The position numbers were made by a program, and so were the translations under genes. Under the pieces are notes generated by a model. It made no database searches. It worked only from the letters and a program-made list of their open reading frames with translations, and was not told the DNA's origin. Of a DNA stretch of 64,000 nucleotides, positions 20,222-28,420 are shown one piece after another; the stretch's first letter is position 1; each line of letters starts with the position of its first letter. This DNA is from Leucobacter aridicollis (GTDB taxonomy: Bacteria > Actinomycetota > Actinomycetes > Actinomycetales > Microbacteriaceae). The DNA is taken from assembly GCF_013409595.1 (NCBI RefSeq), contig NZ_JACCBD010000001.1, forward strand, positions 2,294,001 through 2,358,000. The letters are read 5' to 3'.

Positions 20222-21027
20222 ACCGCCACCGGCGCCTTAATACCGGGGTGATGCTCGTAGCCGACGACCTCGAAGTCTTCGTACTCGTAGTCGAAGATCG
20301 AGTCGCGGTCGGCGATCCTCATCTGCGGGTACGGGAACGGGGCGCGCTCAAGCTGCGTCGTCACCTGCTCGACGTGGTTGTCGTAGATATGGCAATCGCC
20401 GCCCGTCCACACGAACTCGCCGGGCTCAAGCCCAGTCTGCTTCGCGACCATGAGCGTCAGCAGCGCGTACGAGGCGATGTTGAACGGCACGCCAAGGAAC
20501 ATGTCCGCGGAGCGCTGGTAGAGCTGGCACGAGAGTTTGCCGTCCGCGACGTAGAACTGGAAGAAGGCGTGGCACGGGGCGAGCGCCATGTCGGGGATGT
20601 CCGCGACGTTCCAGGCCGACACGATCAGGCGCCGGGAGTCGGGGTTGGTGCGGATCTGCTCGATGATCTCGGAGATCTGGTCGATGTGGCCGCCGCCAGG
20701 GGTGGGCCAGGAACGCCACTGCACGCCGTAGACCGGCCCGAGCTCGCCCTCGTCGTCGGCCCACTCGTCCCAGATGCTCACGCCGTTCTCGGTGAGATAG
20801 CCGATGTTACTGTCGCCACGGAGGAACCAGAGCAGCTCAATCGCGATCGACTTGAAGTGGACGCGCTTCGTCGTGATGAGCGGGAACGACTCTGACAGGT
20901 CGAAGCGGAGCTGCTTGCCGAAGAGGCTGCGGGTGCCCGTGCCGGTGCGATCTGACTTCTGCGTGCCGTGTTCGAGCACTTCCCTGAGTAGGTCCTCGTA
21001 CGGTGTCGGAATCGCAGCTGCACTCAT
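20218..21027 (-). CDS. thyA: Thymidylate synthase
   Basis: Methylates dUMP to dTMP using methylenetetrahydrofolate. 269 residues from the ATG at 21027 ([18 protein letters not shown]), normal length. The catalytic cysteine is in [13 protein letters not shown]; the phosphate-binding RTGTGTRS and the folate-binding C-terminus (GIKAPVAV) are present. It leads a two-gene operon with folA. The unusual 96-bp repeat array begins about 54 bp upstream and may overlap its promoter. Confidence 0.97.
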   Translation of the reverse strand: MSAAAIPTPYEDLLREVLEHGTQKSDRTGTGTRSLFGKQLRFDLSESFPLITTKRVHFKSIAIELLWFLRGDSNIGYLTENGVSIWDEWADDEGELGPVYGVQWRSWPTPGGGHIDQISEIIEQIRTNPDSRRLIVSAWNVADIPDMALAPCHAFFQFYVADGKLSCQLYQRSADMFLGVPFNIASYALLTLMVAKQTGLEPGEFVWTGGDCHIYDNHVEQVTTQLERAPFPYPQMRIADRDSIFDYEYEDFEVVGYEHHPGIKAPVAV

Positions 21028-21080
21028 GCCGTCAATCGTACCGCGCTTGGGTGTGGGGTGCTCTGGGTGTCTGGGTGTCT

Positions 21081-21368
21081 CGAGCGCAACGTATGGGATC
21101 TGCAGAACATCTGCCCACCCCAAAGCCCCAGCGGCATAAGAACTGCACATCCCAGGGATACGGCCGATCCCCTAATCGAGCGCACCGTATGGGATCTGCA
21201 AAAGGTCTGCCCACCCCAAAGCCCCGGCGGCATAAGAACTGCAGATCCCAGGAATACGACCGATCCTCTACTCGAGCGCACCGTATGGGATCTGCAGAAC
21301 ATCTGCCCGCACCAAAGCCCCAGCGGCATAGGAACTGCAGATCCCAGGGATACGGACGGGGCTGGGGT
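21081..21368. repeat. Three tandem 96-bp units each with a long dyad
   Basis: Units begin at 21081, 21177 and 21273 with an exact 96-bp period and about 85-90% identity. Each carries a dyad (21090-21162, 21186-21258, 21282-21354) with arms GGGATCTGCAG and CTGCAGATCCC, extended outside by CCGTAT/ATACGG-type ends, around a conserved core with GCCCACCCCAAAGCCCC and GCGGCATA. Copy 3 has perfect 11-bp arms; copies 1 and 2 have one mismatch each. There is no open frame shared by the copies and no transposase. Function unknown. Confidence 0.95.
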
Positions 21369-21401
21369 GAGGCAGGGCTGAGGCAGGGCTGAGGCAGGGC
21401 T
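21369..21401. repeat. 11-bp tandem repeat GAGGCAGGGCT x3
   Basis: Three perfect copies (21369, 21380, 21391) plus GAGG of a fourth, directly after the 96-bp array. Related GCTGAGCT-rich sequence continues to about 21445. Confidence 0.9.
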
Positions 21402-21474
21402 GAGGTGAGTCTGGAGTGGACTGAGCTAAGGCTGAGCTGAGGCCGGGCCAGCCCACCGGGCACCCCCGGATACA

Positions 21475-21504
21475 CCACAGGCCCGCGCGAGCGCGGGCCT
21501 GTGG
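21475..21504 (-). terminator. Hairpin terminator of the APC permease
   Basis: Perfect 13-bp stem CCACAGGCCCGCG/CGCGGGCCTGTGG with loop CGAG, 12 bp beyond the permease stop. No T-run, as usual for this genome. Confidence 0.8.
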
Positions 21505-21516
21505 AAGGGTCAAACG

Positions 21517-23115
21517 TTAGCCGTCGAGCCCGTCGTCGAAGAGCTCCATGGCCGACGTGTCGTTCGTCGCATCAGCGGTGCTCAGTACCTGGCCCTTGAA
21601 GAAGCGAGGCGAGAAGCGCGACTGGATGATCATGAGCACGACGCCGAGGCCGAGCATCACGATGCCGATGAGCCCGACGAGGCCGATGCCGCCGATGCTG
21701 CTGCCGGAGCCGGCCGCCGGGTCAAGGCTGTCGATCGTGGTCTGCACGAACACGACGAGCAGCAGGAGCCCGCCGAGGCCGGGGAGGATCACCTTGGACA
21801 GCAGCGAGCCGAAGCCCTCACGCGGCGCCTGCTTGCGGAAGTACCAGGTGCTCGCGAGCGCCGTGATGCCGTAGTAGAAGCAGACCATCATGCCGAGGGC
21901 GGTGATGGTATCCCACAGCACGTCCTCGCTGATGAAGCGCATGATCGCGTAGAAGACCGACGCGACGATCGAGGAGAGGAACAGCGCAACGTAGGGCGAC
22001 TTGTGCTTCGGGTGGATCTTCTTGATCGACGCGGGGATCGCACCGTAGTGCGACATCGCGAGCAGCGTACGCGCCGGCGAGATCGCGGTCGAGTTGATCG
22101 ATGCCATCGCCGAGACGAGGATCGCGAGCGACAGGAAGATCGCGGCCGGGCCCATCACGGGGTGCGCGAGCGCAGCGAAGACGTTCTCTGCGATGTCGGT
22201 GTTGCCGAGGCCCGTGGGGCCGTCGCCAATCCCGGCGTAGGCGACGGTCGCCGCCGCGGTGCCGACGTACATGACGACGAGGATGAGCACGAGGATCATC
22301 GCGGCCTTGCTCTCGGTCGAGACGCGGCCCTTCGACTTCTTGGTCTCCTCGCCCATCGTGAGCACGGTGTCCCAGCCCCAGTACACGAAGATCGAGACGG
22401 CGATGCCCGCGGCGAATGCGCTGAAGCTCGAGACCTCGAGCGGGTTGAACCACGACAGCTCGGGCATGCGGCCCTCGGTGTTTGCCGGGTCAGCCGCGCC
22501 GATGAACATCGCGGTCGCGAACCAGAGCATGACCGCAACCTGGAAGAACACGGTGATGTACTGGAAGATCTTCGTCGAGGTCATGCCGCGGTACGAGATG
22601 AAGGTCGCAATCGCCATGAAGCCGAGGCAGACGGCGATGTTGATGAACTTGTTATCCGACAGCAGCGCGATGTCGGGGTTATCAACGATGATCGCGATCG
22701 ATTGGAACAGGAACTCGACCGCGATGCCGGCGAGGTTCGAGAGCACAAGCACGGTGGCAGCGATGAGGCCCCAGCCGGCCATCCAGCCGATCCAGGGCCC
22801 GAATGCGCGTGTCGCCCAGGTGAACGAGGTTCCCGAGTCGGGCATCGCCGTGTTCAGCGCGCGGTAGCCGATCGCCACGAGCAGCATCGGAATGAAGCCC
22901 ATGAGGAAGATTGCGGGAGTCTGGTAGCCGACCTCGCTCGCGGCGGGGCCGATCGCCGAGGTCAGCGTGTACGCGGGGGCACAGACCGAAAGACCGATGA
23001 CGAGCGCGCCCATCACACCCACGGTGCCGGATTCGAGACCCTTCTTACTGATACCCGAAACTGAATCGAGTGTTCGGGTAGCCGGGTCGGCGTCGCCGAG
23101 GTCGTATTTACTCAT
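21517..23115 (-). CDS. APC superfamily amino acid permease
   Basis: 532-residue amino acid/polyamine/organocation transporter with about 12 transmembrane segments. The first helix region GVMGALVIGLSVCAPAYTLTSAIGP has the unwound glycine/small-residue pattern of the family, followed by PDSGTSFTWATRAFGPWIGWMAGW. Substrate cannot be deduced. It is a single-gene unit: a hairpin terminator follows and a 125-bp gap precedes it. That gap holds a putative promoter region but no gene. Confidence 0.9.
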   Translation of the reverse strand: MSKYDLGDADPATRTLDSVSGISKKGLESGTVGVMGALVIGLSVCAPAYTLTSAIGPAASEVGYQTPAIFLMGFIPMLLVAIGYRALNTAMPDSGTSFTWATRAFGPWIGWMAGWGLIAATVLVLSNLAGIAVEFLFQSIAIIVDNPDIALLSDNKFINIAVCLGFMAIATFISYRGMTSTKIFQYITVFFQVAVMLWFATAMFIGAADPANTEGRMPELSWFNPLEVSSFSAFAAGIAVSIFVYWGWDTVLTMGEETKKSKGRVSTESKAAMILVLILVVMYVGTAAATVAYAGIGDGPTGLGNTDIAENVFAALAHPVMGPAAIFLSLAILVSAMASINSTAISPARTLLAMSHYGAIPASIKKIHPKHKSPYVALFLSSIVASVFYAIMRFISEDVLWDTITALGMMVCFYYGITALASTWYFRKQAPREGFGSLLSKVILPGLGGLLLLVVFVQTTIDSLDPAAGSGSSIGGIGLVGLIGIVMLGLGVVLMIIQSRFSPRFFKGQVLSTADATNDTSAMELFDDGLDG

Positions 23116-23240
23116 CGCGTTCTATCGTCCTCCATCGGATTTCAACGGCCTCGTGCCTTGTGGGCAGGCCATCGTGTACGCGGAAGATTGTAAGCAGACT
23201 GGAGCGATATGCCCTAATTCACCGTCGATATTGAACGAAA

Positions 23241-23690
23241 TTAGCCACGCTTCAACGAAATCGCTTGCCGAATCGCACTTCTGGCGCGTTTTCGGTCGCC
23301 AGCGGCGTCGTAGACGAGCCCGAGCCGCATAAACTCCTGCCACCCGGCCCCCGGGCCCTCGGCAGCCTCGCGGTACTTCGGGAATGCCGCGTCGGCGACC
23401 TCGCGCACCTCGGCCCTGGAGACCTCGACGTCGACGAGCTCTTCGGGGAGGTCGCCCGACTCCGCGAGCGCGTCCACGAGCTTCGTCGAGGTGAATCCGA
23501 ACATGATCTCGCGGACGAGCGCCCACGCACCGATCACGGGAAAGACGAGCAACGCGACTCCCATGAGGATCGCGATGGGGTCCCCGGTGGCGAGCAGAGC
23601 GACCGCCTTGAAACCGGCGAACGCAAAGTAGAGCACGAGGAGCGTGCTCATCAGCGAGACGCCGAGCACCGCGCGGACGCGGGGGTTCAC
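23241..23690 (-). CDS. Two-TM membrane protein, possible TPR-like tail
   Basis: 149 residues of unknown function. Two hydrophobic segments (MSTLLVLYFAFAGFKAVALLA and IAILMGVALLVFPVIGAWAL) are followed by a helical cytoplasmic part ending in EFMRLGLVYDAAGDRKRARSAIRQAISL, which looks like one tetratricopeptide repeat. The start overlaps the dapB stop by 4 bp, so it is the second gene of a dapB operon. This pairing suggests a conserved actinobacterial membrane protein, but no role is evident. Confidence 0.8.
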   Translation of the reverse strand: MNPRVRAVLGVSLMSTLLVLYFAFAGFKAVALLATGDPIAILMGVALLVFPVIGAWALVREIMFGFTSTKLVDALAESGDLPEELVDVEVSRAEVREVADAAFPKYREAAEGPGAGWQEFMRLGLVYDAAGDRKRARSAIRQAISLKRG

Positions 23691-24442
23691 AGGTCCGCTC
23701 CGAGGCCCAGGACGCGGTTGAGCCCGACGGTCAGGCCCGCCGCGTCACGCACGGCTTCGAGCCCCGCCCGGATTCCGGCGACATAGCTCTCGCCCGAGAT
23801 GGTGTCGTGCTGCACGGTGAGCACTTCCCCGGCCCCGCCGAACCTCACCTCCTGCTTCGCGACAACCCCCGCGAGCCTGAGGCTATGCACGGGGATCCCG
23901 GCGACGAGTTCGCCGCGGGCTCGCTGATCGGCATAGGGCGACTCCACCGGGCCGCGGCCCGCGCGCTCGCGCGCCTCGGCCATGAGCTCGGCGGTGCGCA
24001 CGGCGGTGCCGGAGGGCGAATCGATCTTCCCCTGGTGATGCGCCTCGATGACCTCGATCGAGTCGAAGTACGGCGCGGCGATCTGGGCGAGCGCGGTTCC
24101 GAGCACGGATCCGAGCGAGAAGTTTGGCACGACGATGACGCCCGCGCCTTCGACCTCCGTCACGAGATCGGTGAGACCGGCGATGCGTTCGGACGACCAG
24201 CCGCTCGTCCCGACGAGGACCTTCTGCCCGCGCCGCACCGCGCGCTCGACGAGCCCCGGCGAGGCCTCGGGTGTCGTGACGTCAACGAAGATCTGCGCGT
24301 CCGCGCCGTCCGCGTCCCCGCTCCGGCTCGACAGCCGTGCGACAAGCTCGAACTCGGGGTGGCTGTCGACCACTTCACAGATCAACGTGCCGAGCCGCCC
24401 TGACGCCCCGGCAACCGCAACACTCGTCACACTCGCACTCAT
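23687..24442 (-). CDS. dapB: 4-hydroxy-tetrahydrodipicolinate reductase
   Basis: Reduces the DapA product with NAD(P)H to tetrahydrodipicolinate. 251 residues. N-terminal Rossmann motif VAGASGRLGTLICEVV, the DVTTPEA segment, GTSGWSSE, and the catalytic/substrate motif EAHHQGKIDSPSGTA. Start ATG at 24442; divergent from the ATP-grasp gene with 41 bp between the starts, so both promoters are compressed or overlapping. Confidence 0.96.
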   Translation of the reverse strand: MSASVTSVAVAGASGRLGTLICEVVDSHPEFELVARLSSRSGDADGADAQIFVDVTTPEASPGLVERAVRRGQKVLVGTSGWSSERIAGLTDLVTEVEGAGVIVVPNFSLGSVLGTALAQIAAPYFDSIEVIEAHHQGKIDSPSGTAVRTAELMAEARERAGRGPVESPYADQRARGELVAGIPVHSLRLAGVVAKQEVRFGGAGEVLTVQHDTISGESYVAGIRAGLEAVRDAAGLTVGLNRVLGLGADL

Positions 24443-24483
24443 GTTTCGAGTCTAGCGAGGCTCGGCTGGGGTAGCCTCGATGT

Positions 24484-26004
24484 ATGACTGCTGCTCAGCG
24501 CCCTCAGGCGACGCTCCGCACTCTCGACGAGATCAAGACATACCTCGCAGAGTCCCCGCAACCGATCTTCTACCTCAGCCGAAGCGCGACGAACCTCCTG
24601 GGCGTCGACCGCGCGGTTGCGGGGTTCAGCTACATCACGCTGAGCGACAGCTGGGACGGCAAGAACCCGCGATGCTTCTCTCCGAGCAACGTTCCGAAGC
24701 TTGAGCCGCGCGGCAACATCAATGTCGTCAACTGGCTGCTGCAGAACGACCAGGTGCAGGCACACATCCGCACGCGCACTCCGGCCGGTTACACCCCGCA
24801 GATCGCGATCGCGATGTTCGATGAGGAGTCGGAGCGGCTCTGCGCCGAGCTCGGGTACGAGCTCATCATGCCGTCGATCAAGCTGCGGAAGCGCCTTGAT
24901 TCGAAGATCGTCACGACCGAGCTCGGCAATGAGGCGGGGACCTTCAGCGTGCCGAACATTCTCACGACGATTTCCGGTTGGGACGATCTCCGCGCCCAGG
25001 CGGAGCAGCACAACCTCGGCGAAAACCTGGTGATCCAGCTGCCGTATGGCGACTCCGGCCGCACCACGTACTTCGTCTCATCGCGCGCGGACTTTGACCG
25101 CATCGCTGGCGAGATCTCGGGCGCTGGCGCCTCGGCGCCGACGATCAAGGTGATGCGCTACATCAACCACCAGCCGCTCGCGACCGAGGCAGTCATCACG
25201 AGCGCGGGTACCGTCGTCGGTCCCGTACTCCGTGAGATCACGGGCCACCCCGAGCTCACGCGCTATAAGGGCGGCTGGGCCGGCAGCGAGATGTACCCCT
25301 CGCTCGTGAGCGAGGAGACGCGCGCCCGAGTCTCGGACGTCGTCCGGCGTTTCTGCGACCGGCTCGCGCAGGAGGGCTACCGCGGCATCCTCGAGGTGAG
25401 CACGCTGCTCGACACCGACACCGGCGAGGTCTACCTCGGCGAACTCAACCCGCGCATCAGCGGTTCATCGTCGCACTCGAACCTGCAGGGGCTTTCGACG
25501 GCGCCCGGCTCGACGGAAACCCACCCGGCACTGCCGCTCTTCGCGTTCCACGTGCTCGAGCACTCGGGGGCCGATTTCACGCTTGACCTCGACGAGATTC
25601 ACGCCGAGAGTAGCGCGGCCGTCGCTGGCCAGACCTGGAGCACGCTCGTGATCCAGCACCAGCGCCCGCAGACTGAGCGCACGACCGTGGCGCCCCGCAC
25701 CGGCCGTTACCGGGTCGGCGCGGGTGGGTCGCTTGAGTTTGTCTCCCCCGACATCGACTGGCAGGAGATCTCCGAGCCGAACGACGCGTTCTGGTTCCGG
25801 AGCAGCGGCCCCGGCGAGATCGTGTCGCAGGGCGTCGACATCGGCATGCTGATTACGCGCCGCCGCTCGCAGGAGGAGCATTACGCGCTCACCGAGGGCA
25901 CGAAGCAGCTCATCCCGTCGATCCTCGGCAAGTACGAGGGCAAGAAGGTTCCGACGATCCAGCGCTACTGGCGCGCGGGTCTCCGCCGCCTCCGCGGCGA
26001 GTAA
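24484..26004 (+). CDS. ATP-grasp domain protein of unknown function (biotin carboxylase-like)
   Basis: 506 residues. The central third looks like an ATP-grasp fold: IKLRKRLDSKIVTTELGNEAG (N-terminal lobe), ENLVIQLPYGDSGRTTYFV (flexible ATP loop) and GEVYLGELNPRISGSSSHSN, where E and N of ELNPR are the usual metal ligands. The first ~140 residues form a pre-ATP-grasp domain; the last ~150 are family-specific. Biotin carrier and carboxyltransferase parts are absent here and nearby, so a true carboxylase is doubtful; a peptide or amide ligase is as likely. It is a single gene with its own bidirectional terminator at 26,021. Confidence 0.8.
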   Translation: MTAAQRPQATLRTLDEIKTYLAESPQPIFYLSRSATNLLGVDRAVAGFSYITLSDSWDGKNPRCFSPSNVPKLEPRGNINVVNWLLQNDQVQAHIRTRTPAGYTPQIAIAMFDEESERLCAELGYELIMPSIKLRKRLDSKIVTTELGNEAGTFSVPNILTTISGWDDLRAQAEQHNLGENLVIQLPYGDSGRTTYFVSSRADFDRIAGEISGAGASAPTIKVMRYINHQPLATEAVITSAGTVVGPVLREITGHPELTRYKGGWAGSEMYPSLVSEETRARVSDVVRRFCDRLAQEGYRGILEVSTLLDTDTGEVYLGELNPRISGSSSHSNLQGLSTAPGSTETHPALPLFAFHVLEHSGADFTLDLDEIHAESSAAVAGQTWSTLVIQHQRPQTERTTVAPRTGRYRVGAGGSLEFVSPDIDWQEISEPNDAFWFRSSGPGEIVSQGVDIGMLITRRRSQEEHYALTEGTKQLIPSILGKYEGKKVPTIQRYWRAGLRRLRGE

Positions 26005-26020
26005 TTCGGGGCGGCGTACC

Positions 26021-26065
26021 CGTCGGCGCCGCGACCAGCCCCTTGGGGTGGTCGGGGCGCCGACG
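26021..26065. terminator. Bidirectional hairpin between convergent genes
   Basis: Outer arms CGTCGGCGCC (26021-26030) and GGCGCCGACG (26056-26065) enclose a second stem CGACCAGCC/GGTGGTCG. It lies between the ATP-grasp gene stop and the M16 peptidase stop and should serve both. Confidence 0.8.
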
Positions 26066-26068
26066 TCG

Positions 26069-27427
26069 TTAGCGGGTGATCTTGCCGGTGTCGCCGACGG
26101 CGACCACGGTCAAGGGCGCGTTCGCGAAGTGCGTCGCGACGGCCTTGATCTCGTCGGCGGTCACCGCTTCGAACCGCTCGAGGGAGGTGTCGAGGTCATA
26201 GAACTCCCCGGCGCCGAGCTCGGCACGTGCGAGGCGCCCCATGCGGGTCTCGGTGTCCTCGAGCGCGAGGGCCGACGATCCTGCGATCTGCCCGAGCGAG
26301 CGCTCGAATTCCTCATCGGTGATGCCGTCTGCCGCGATCTTGGCGAGCTCCTGCTTGCTGAGCTCGATCACCTGCGCGGTCTTCTCGGGCGCGCTGCCGG
26401 CGAAGATTCCGAACAGGCCGGCATCTGAGTAGCTGGCGCCGAACGAATAGGTCGTGTACGCGAGCCCGCGCTTCTCGCGGATCTCCTGGAACAGGCGGCT
26501 CGACATACCGCCGCCGAGGACGGAGTTCATCATGCCGAACGCGAAGCGGCGCGGGTCTCCCGCGACGAACCCCGGCGCGCCGAGCAACAGGTTGATCTGC
26601 TCGCTTGGGCGCTCGACGGTGACGAAGCTCTCCCCCGCCGTGCGGGTATCGAGGGGTTCCAGGCCGCCGCGCTCCCGGCGCTCAGGGACTCCGGCGCGGT
26701 CGGTGTGCCACCGCTCTTCGTGGGATGCGTTGAGCGCGGTGAGCACCATCTCGACGAGCCTGTCGTGGTCCACTGCGCCGGCGGCGGTGACGACGAGCGT
26801 CGACGGATCATAGCGGTCACGGTAGTGGCGGTCCACGTCGTCGCGCTTGGCCGCGCGGATCGTGTCGGGGTTGCCGCCGATCGGGCGCCCGAGCGGGTGG
26901 TCTTTCAGCACTTCCTCGAAGAAGCGCTCGCTCGCGACGTCGCCGAGGTCGTCGGCGGCCATGGCGAGCTCCTCGAGGATCACGCCCCGCTCCATCTCAA
27001 ACTCGTCGGCGTCGAGCACCGAGTTCGTGACCATGTCGGCGAGCGAGCCGACCGCGTGCTCGAAGTCCGCGTCGCGCACCTTCGCGTAGTAGCAGGTGTA
27101 TTCCTTGGCGGTGAGCGCGTTGTGCTCGGCACCGATGCGGTCGAAGCTTGTGGCGATCTCGTAGGCGTCCTGGCTCGGCGTGCCCTTGAAGAGCAGGTGC
27201 TCGAGGAAGTGCGTCGAGCCGAGGCTGCCTGGCGCGTCCGTGCGCTCCGCCTGCTCGTCGCGCGAGCCGACGCCAACCCAGAAGCCAACTGTCGCCGAGC
27301 GCGCGGCCGGCATGTGCTCGGTCAGGATGCGCAGCCCGCTGGGGTGCACCGTCCGTCGGATCGTTCCGCCGCCAAGCTCAACGGAGAGTTCGGGCAGGTC
27401 GAGGGGAAACAGAATGGGTTCGCGCAT
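26069..27427 (-). CDS. M16 family zinc peptidase (mitochondrial-processing-peptidase-like)
   Basis: 452-residue pitrilysin-type metallopeptidase. The inverted zinc motif HFLEH is at about residue 75, with the downstream glutamate region DEFEMERGVILEELAM. The single-chain length is that of the bacterial processing-peptidase type that normally follows pnp in actinobacteria. Here an OhrR-like regulator and a divergent membrane gene separate it from pnp. A GTG directly before the ATG at 27427 is an alternative start. Physiological substrate unknown. Confidence 0.93.
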   Translation of the reverse strand: MREPILFPLDLPELSVELGGGTIRRTVHPSGLRILTEHMPAARSATVGFWVGVGSRDEQAERTDAPGSLGSTHFLEHLLFKGTPSQDAYEIATSFDRIGAEHNALTAKEYTCYYAKVRDADFEHAVGSLADMVTNSVLDADEFEMERGVILEELAMAADDLGDVASERFFEEVLKDHPLGRPIGGNPDTIRAAKRDDVDRHYRDRYDPSTLVVTAAGAVDHDRLVEMVLTALNASHEERWHTDRAGVPERRERGGLEPLDTRTAGESFVTVERPSEQINLLLGAPGFVAGDPRRFAFGMMNSVLGGGMSSRLFQEIREKRGLAYTTYSFGASYSDAGLFGIFAGSAPEKTAQVIELSKQELAKIAADGITDEEFERSLGQIAGSSALALEDTETRMGRLARAELGAGEFYDLDTSLERFEAVTADEIKAVATHFANAPLTVVAVGDTGKITR

Positions 27428-27510
27428 CACACCAGACTAGCCCGCCGCGGCGGGGAAACCGGTCAGTGCGTCGCGGCGGCACGCGCAACGCTGACGCGCG
27501 CCGATCAGGA

Positions 27511-27978
27511 TCAGTTCCCAGGAGCCAGCTCGTCGGCCACGCCGGCCCGCTTCGCGGCTTCGACGAGGCGGAGCATCGACTCGTGGATCCCGGTGAGCTC
27601 CTCGACTGTCATGCCGAGTCTGCGCGCCATCTCCGCTGGGACGGCGACCGCCTGCTCGCGCAGCGCCTCACCAGCGTCGGTGAGGGTGATCTCGAGCTTG
27701 CGTTCGTCGCTCGTGCTCCGCACGCGCGCGACGAGCCCCTCGCGTTCGAGGCGCTTGACGAGCGGCGAGAGCGTCGACGGTTCCTGGCTGAGCAGCTGGG
27801 CGAGGCCGTTGAGCGAGAGCTGCCGGTGCTCCCAGAGCGCGAGCATGACGAGGTACTGCGGGTGCGTGATGCCGAGCGGGTCGAGGACGGGCTTGTACGC
27901 CCCAATCACACTTCGCGACGCGACAGAGAGTGCGAAGCACACCTGACGCTCCAGTAGCAGCGGGTCCACGTCATTCAT
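27511..27978 (-). CDS. MarR family regulator, OhrR-like
   Basis: 155-residue winged-helix repressor. The N-terminus LERQVCFALSVASRSVIGAYKPVLDPLGITHPQYLVMLALWE matches the OhrR subgroup, in which the cysteine of QVCFAL is the peroxide-sensing residue. The recognition part is LLSQEPSTLSPLVKRLEREGLVARVRS and the wing DERKLEITLT. The ATG at 27978 is chosen; an upstream ATG at 27996 is possible. It is divergent from a small membrane protein rather than the usual ohr hydroperoxide reductase, which is not in the window. Confidence 0.88.
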   Translation of the reverse strand: MNDVDPLLLERQVCFALSVASRSVIGAYKPVLDPLGITHPQYLVMLALWEHRQLSLNGLAQLLSQEPSTLSPLVKRLEREGLVARVRSTSDERKLEITLTDAGEALREQAVAVPAEMARRLGMTVEELTGIHESMLRLVEAAKRAGVADELAPGN

Positions 27979-28065
27979 GCTCTCATTGTCGCGCATTTCC
28001 CTGGGCTCGCCTATACTTAATTCGCATCGCATTCATTAGCGCACAAATCATTAGTGAGGTAAGTT

Positions 28066-28320
28066 ATGTCTCTCGGCGAATCCGCCCCCGAGAAGCCGGC
28101 ACAGGAACGCCTGTTCGAGCCGAGCCCGACGCCCCGCATGCCGTTCTCCGAGGTGCTGCTCGTCGTCCTCGCCATGGTGCTCGTCTTCGGCGGGTTCTAC
28201 ATGATGGCCCTCGCGTTCAGCATGCACGAGTGGGCGTTCTGGCTGTTCGGCGGCGGCATCGTCGTCGACGCAATCGGGTTCTGGATCGCGTTCGGGCTCA
28301 TCCCCAGCCGCGACAAGTAA
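28066..28320 (+). CDS. Small two-TM membrane protein
   Basis: 84 residues with two hydrophobic segments (VLLVVLAMVLVFGGFYMMAL and WAFWLFGGGIVVDAIGFWIAF) and a polar N-terminus. Ribosome site GAGGT upstream of the ATG at 28066. It is divergent from the OhrR-like gene with 87 bp between them; that gap contains two ATCATTAG/TTCATTAG direct repeats about 17 bp apart that could be the regulator's site. Function unknown. Confidence 0.8.
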   Translation: MSLGESAPEKPAQERLFEPSPTPRMPFSEVLLVVLAMVLVFGGFYMMALAFSMHEWAFWLFGGGIVVDAIGFWIAFGLIPSRDK

Positions 28321-28329
28321 CACCACCCC

Positions 28330-28353
28330 GGCGCCGCACCCCCCTGCGGCGCC
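28330..28353 (+). terminator. Hairpin after the small membrane gene
   Basis: Perfect 9-bp stem GGCGCCGCA/TGCGGCGCC with a C6 loop, 10 bp after the stop at 28320. Confidence 0.75.
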
Positions 28354-28362
28354 TCCCAACAG

Positions 28363-28405
28363 CACGGCGCCCGCCGCTTCCCTCTCGGGAGCGACGGGCG
28401 CCGTG
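28363..28405 (-). terminator. Hairpin after pnp
   Basis: 11-bp stem CACGGCGCCCG (28363-28373) with CGGGCGCCGTG (28395-28405), partly extended by an inner GCTTCCC/GGGAGC stem, 15 bp past the pnp stop. Confidence 0.8.
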
Positions 28406-28420
28406 TGTGTGAAGCGATTA

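Noticed and set aside
21081-21368. CRISPR array
   Set aside because: Units are contiguous 96-bp repeats with no unique spacers and no cas genes nearby.
21024-21478. Small frames translating the 96-bp repeats (repeated [16 protein letters not shown] peptides)
   Set aside because: The repetition reflects DNA repeats; the frames lack ribosome sites and codon bias.
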